This document shows, in pieces, positions 4,761-6,594 of a stretch of DNA of 6,594 nucleotides (the first letter of the stretch is position 1; each line of letters starts with the position of its first letter). The stretch lies in NCBI GenBank assembly GCA_024408695.1, contig JAKSUU010000058.1, positions 1-6,594 of the forward strand, given 5' to 3'. The position numbers and the translations under genes are program-made. A model generated the notes under the pieces. It worked only from the letters and a program-made list of their open reading frames with translations, ran no database searches and was not told the DNA's origin. Source of the stretch: Coriobacteriales bacterium. Lineage in GTDB: Bacteria > Actinomycetota > Coriobacteriia > Coriobacteriales > QAMH01.

Positions 4761-5372
4761 GTGAAACCAAAAAATAACAAAAAACATATTAGTTTTGCGT
4801 TATTGCTAACTTCTATTTGTGCGTTTATGCTTGCCGTTCCAGCATTTGCATTTGCTGAAGAAGAAAAAAGTGGCGTAGAGGTGCTCCTTCCAGATATGAA
4901 CGAGTTCATCCCTATGCTTATTGCTTTTGCACTCATTGATTTTATTCTATGGAAATTTGGCGGGAAAGTTTTAGACAATATTATTGTTAAGCGCGAAGAT
5001 AAGAGTAAAAAAGATGTTGAAGACGCAGAAAACAAGAGTATCGAAAGCAAACGCACACTCGATGAGTATAAAAAACAACTCGACAATGCTAAAGCAGAAG
5101 CCGATGACATCGTTATGCAAGCTAAACTTTCTGCACAACGTCTTACAGAAGACATGAAAAAACAAGCAGAAGCCCAGGCTGAGCAAATTGTTTCAAAGGC
5201 TCGTGCAAGCATCGAAGCAGAAAAACAAGCTGCAATCAGCGAATTACAAGCTTCTGTTGCAAACTTTAGCGTTGACGTTGCAAGTAAGATTCTCGATGAA
5301 GATTTTAGCGATGATGATCACAGAAAACTAATAGAGCGTTGCGTAGAAAAGGCAGGTAAAATAGATGCCTAA
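4761..5372 (+). CDS. atpF: F1Fo ATP synthase subunit b with an N-terminal signal-peptide-like segment
   Basis: Peripheral stalk subunit that ties the membrane sector to the F1 head. It has 203 residues, against about 156-170 for the classical protein. The extra length is at the N-terminus: a lysine-rich start (2-8), a hydrophobic stretch (11-31) and VPAFAFA followed by EEEK, which resembles a signal peptidase I site after Ala32. The usual membrane anchor follows at about 48-65 (FIPMLIAFALIDFILWKFGG). Residues 75-165 are highly charged and rich in Ala, Lys, Glu and Gln, as expected for the dimeric coiled coil. The C-terminal part, VANFSVDVASKILDEDFSDDDHRKLIERCV (166-195), matches the delta-binding end. 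The start is a GTG 5 bases after AGGTGA (4750-4755). The stop overlaps atpH by 8 bp. An N-terminal signal in subunit b is seen in some actinobacterial lineages. Confidence 0.95.
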   Translation: MKPKNNKKHISFALLLTSICAFMLAVPAFAFAEEEKSGVEVLLPDMNEFIPMLIAFALIDFILWKFGGKVLDNIIVKREDKSKKDVEDAENKSIESKRTLDEYKKQLDNAKAEADDIVMQAKLSAQRLTEDMKKQAEAQAEQIVSKARASIEAEKQAAISELQASVANFSVDVASKILDEDFSDDDHRKLIERCVEKAGKIDA

Positions 5373-5934
5373 GTCACGCACTCTTATAAAGAATGAAGTA
5401 AGCACTTACGCTCAATTTTTGCTAGATAATGCAAAGGACAGCGACAACAAGTTTGAACTTGCTGGTCAAATTAAGCAGGCGAATGCAATTATTTTTGGAC
5501 ATCCAAAATTACGTCACTCGCTTGGCGACACAGCAGTTGACTTAGAATTGCGTCTTAACGCAATAAAAGACATCTTTAAGGATTTTGATCCAAATTTGAT
5601 TTCTTTATATTGCGTTATTGTTGAGCGCGATGAATTAGACATTTTGCATAGAATTGCCAATGCTTACAACGAGCTCGTAGAAAAAGATTTAAATATTGTT
5701 ATTTTAGATGTTATTACAGCCGTTGAGTTAGATGACAATTTACGCAAGATGATAATCGACAAATATAGCGCTTATTTTGGAAAAGACGTACGTTTGCGCG
5801 AAAGTATTGATCCAAAGATTCTTGGAGGAATTATTCTTGGCGCTCATGGCAAACGTATTGATCTTTCAATTTCTTCAAAATTAGAACAAACACGCACGTG
5901 TTTATCGACTGTTACTGGCGGAGGTGAAAATTAA
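5365..5934 (+). CDS. atpH: F1Fo ATP synthase subunit delta
   Basis: Subunit at the top of F1 that joins the alpha3-beta3 head to the b-subunit stalk (the bacterial counterpart of mitochondrial OSCP). Its 189 residues match the family. Family marks are the N-terminal YAQFLLDNA (15-23) in a helical domain of about 110 residues, then a C-terminal domain with [15 protein letters not shown] (116-130) and the OSCP/delta signature [25 protein letters not shown] (149-173). The start codon overlaps the end of atpF by 8 bp, with a modest AGGT Shine-Dalgarno at 5354-5357, so translation is probably coupled. Its own last codons contain the strong Shine-Dalgarno of atpA, and its stop overlaps the atpA start by one base (TAATG). 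Confidence 0.96.
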   Translation: MPKSRTLIKNEVSTYAQFLLDNAKDSDNKFELAGQIKQANAIIFGHPKLRHSLGDTAVDLELRLNAIKDIFKDFDPNLISLYCVIVERDELDILHRIANAYNELVEKDLNIVILDVITAVELDDNLRKMIIDKYSAYFGKDVRLRESIDPKILGGIILGAHGKRIDLSISSKLEQTRTCLSTVTGGGEN

Positions 5935-6594
5935 TGGCAGAAATTGACGCTAAAGCCATAGAAGATGCCTTAAAAAATCAATTAAATAATTTGACTGAAG
6001 ATGTTTCGTCAAAAGAGGTTGGTACTGTTATCCAGGTAGGTGATGGTATTGCAAGAATTGATGGTCTAAAAGGCGCTATGGCAGGTGAGCTATTAGAGTT
6101 TATTTCTTCCGAAGGAAAAACTGTTTATGGTCTCGCACAAAACTTAGAAGACGAAGAAGTCGGTGCCGTTTTACTTGGTGATGTTGATACCATTAAAGAA
6201 AATGACGAAGTTCGCACTACTGGCCGTATCGTAGAAGTTCCTTCTGGCAAGGCACTTTTAGGTCGTGTAGTTAATCCTTTAGGTATTCCATTAGCTGGCA
6301 AAGGTCCAATTGAGGCAGAAGGCTATCGACCTGTTGAATTTAGGGCTCCTGGCGTTATTGAACGTAAACCAGTTCATGAACCTGTTCAAACTGGTCTTTT
6401 AGCTGTAGATTCAATGATTCCTATTGGACGCGGACAACGTGAATTAATTATTGGCGATCGTCAAACTGGTAAAACTGCAATTGGTGTAGACACAATTATC
6501 AACCAAAAAGGTCAAGATATGATTTGTGTTTATGTCGCTGTTGGTCAAAAGGCATCAACTGTCCGGTCGCAAGTAGGAACTTTACGGCGTTTAG
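5934..6594 (+). CDS. atpA: F1Fo ATP synthase subunit alpha, 3' end outside the window
   Basis: Open to the end of the window: 220 residues of a protein that is usually about 500-550 long. I translated it directly: it begins [17 protein letters not shown] and has no stop. Alpha subunits alternate with beta in the F1 head and carry the non-catalytic nucleotide sites. Visible here are the N-terminal delta-contacting helix (1-25), the beta-barrel domain with [16 protein letters not shown] (30-45) and [11 protein letters not shown] (110-120), and the start of the nucleotide-binding domain with [21 protein letters not shown] (152-172). The Walker A motif is GDRQTGKT (174-181), the form typical of alpha, whereas beta has GGAGVGKT. 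The start follows GGAGGTGA (5920-5927) by 6 bases and overlaps the atpH stop by one base. Genes for gamma, beta and epsilon should follow downstream. Confidence 0.97.
   Translation, partial: MAEIDAKAIEDALKNQLNNLTEDVSSKEVGTVIQVGDGIARIDGLKGAMAGELLEFISSEGKTVYGLAQNLEDEEVGAVLLGDVDTIKENDEVRTTGRIVEVPSGKALLGRVVNPLGIPLAGKGPIEAEGYRPVEFRAPGVIERKPVHEPVQTGLLAVDSMIPIGRGQRELIIGDRQTGKTAIGVDTIINQKGQDMICVYVAVGQKASTVRSQVGTLRRL

Noticed and set aside
4757..5212. 151-codon minus-strand frame opposite atpF, rich in Ser, Leu and Phe
   Set aside because: The Ser/Leu/Phe bias is the reverse complement of the Lys/Glu/Ala-rich coiled coil of subunit b; there is no ribosome site or domain.

Overview
This AT-rich window is an ordinary bacterial housekeeping segment on the + strand. 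It has two gene blocks and three structured intergenic gaps, with no complete mobile element, CRISPR array or RNA gene. All eleven genes read the same way. The genome looks actinobacterial-like but low in GC. A tlyA-nadK pair, a tsaC-rpiB-dCMP deaminase run upstream of atp genes, GTG/TTG starts and an ATP synthase b subunit with a signal-peptide-like N-terminus would fit a low-GC Coriobacteriia member. That placement is inference from gene order and protein style, not a database result.

Block 1 (1-2416): the 3' part of tlyA (rRNA 2'-O-methyltransferase) overlaps nadK (NAD kinase) by 4 bp. tsaC/ywlC (a YrdC/Sua5-type threonylcarbamoyl-AMP synthase) follows after 9 bp and rpiB (pentose-phosphate isomerase) after 36 bp, so this is probably one operon. 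The TsaC-like protein appears to lack the segment carrying the KxR motif. After a 136-bp gap with a perfect 26-bp tandem repeat comes a dCMP deaminase gene (2553-3014), which feeds dUMP to thymidylate synthesis.

Between the blocks (3015-3206) lies a large near-perfect inverted repeat. It is built from two head-to-head copies of a roughly 31-bp REP-like unit. An AT-rich stretch follows and may hold the atp promoter.

Block 2 (3207-6594, running off the end) is the F1Fo ATP synthase operon. It encodes a small three-helix membrane protein in the atpI position, then atpB (a), atpE (c), atpF (b), atpH (delta) and the first 220 residues of atpA (alpha). Spacing is tight (5 bp, 34 bp, 8-bp overlap, 1-bp overlap) except for an unusual 165-bp gap between atpB and atpE. 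That gap has RNA-fold potential and helically phased TTGAC/GTCAA boxes just ahead of a perfect Shine-Dalgarno and a TTG start for subunit c. The proton-path residues (a-Arg189, c-Glu59) are intact and subunit c lacks the sodium-site pattern, so a proton-coupled enzyme is expected.

I found no convincing new multi-gene system. The points most worth a second look are the non-coding structures and the TsaC deletion.
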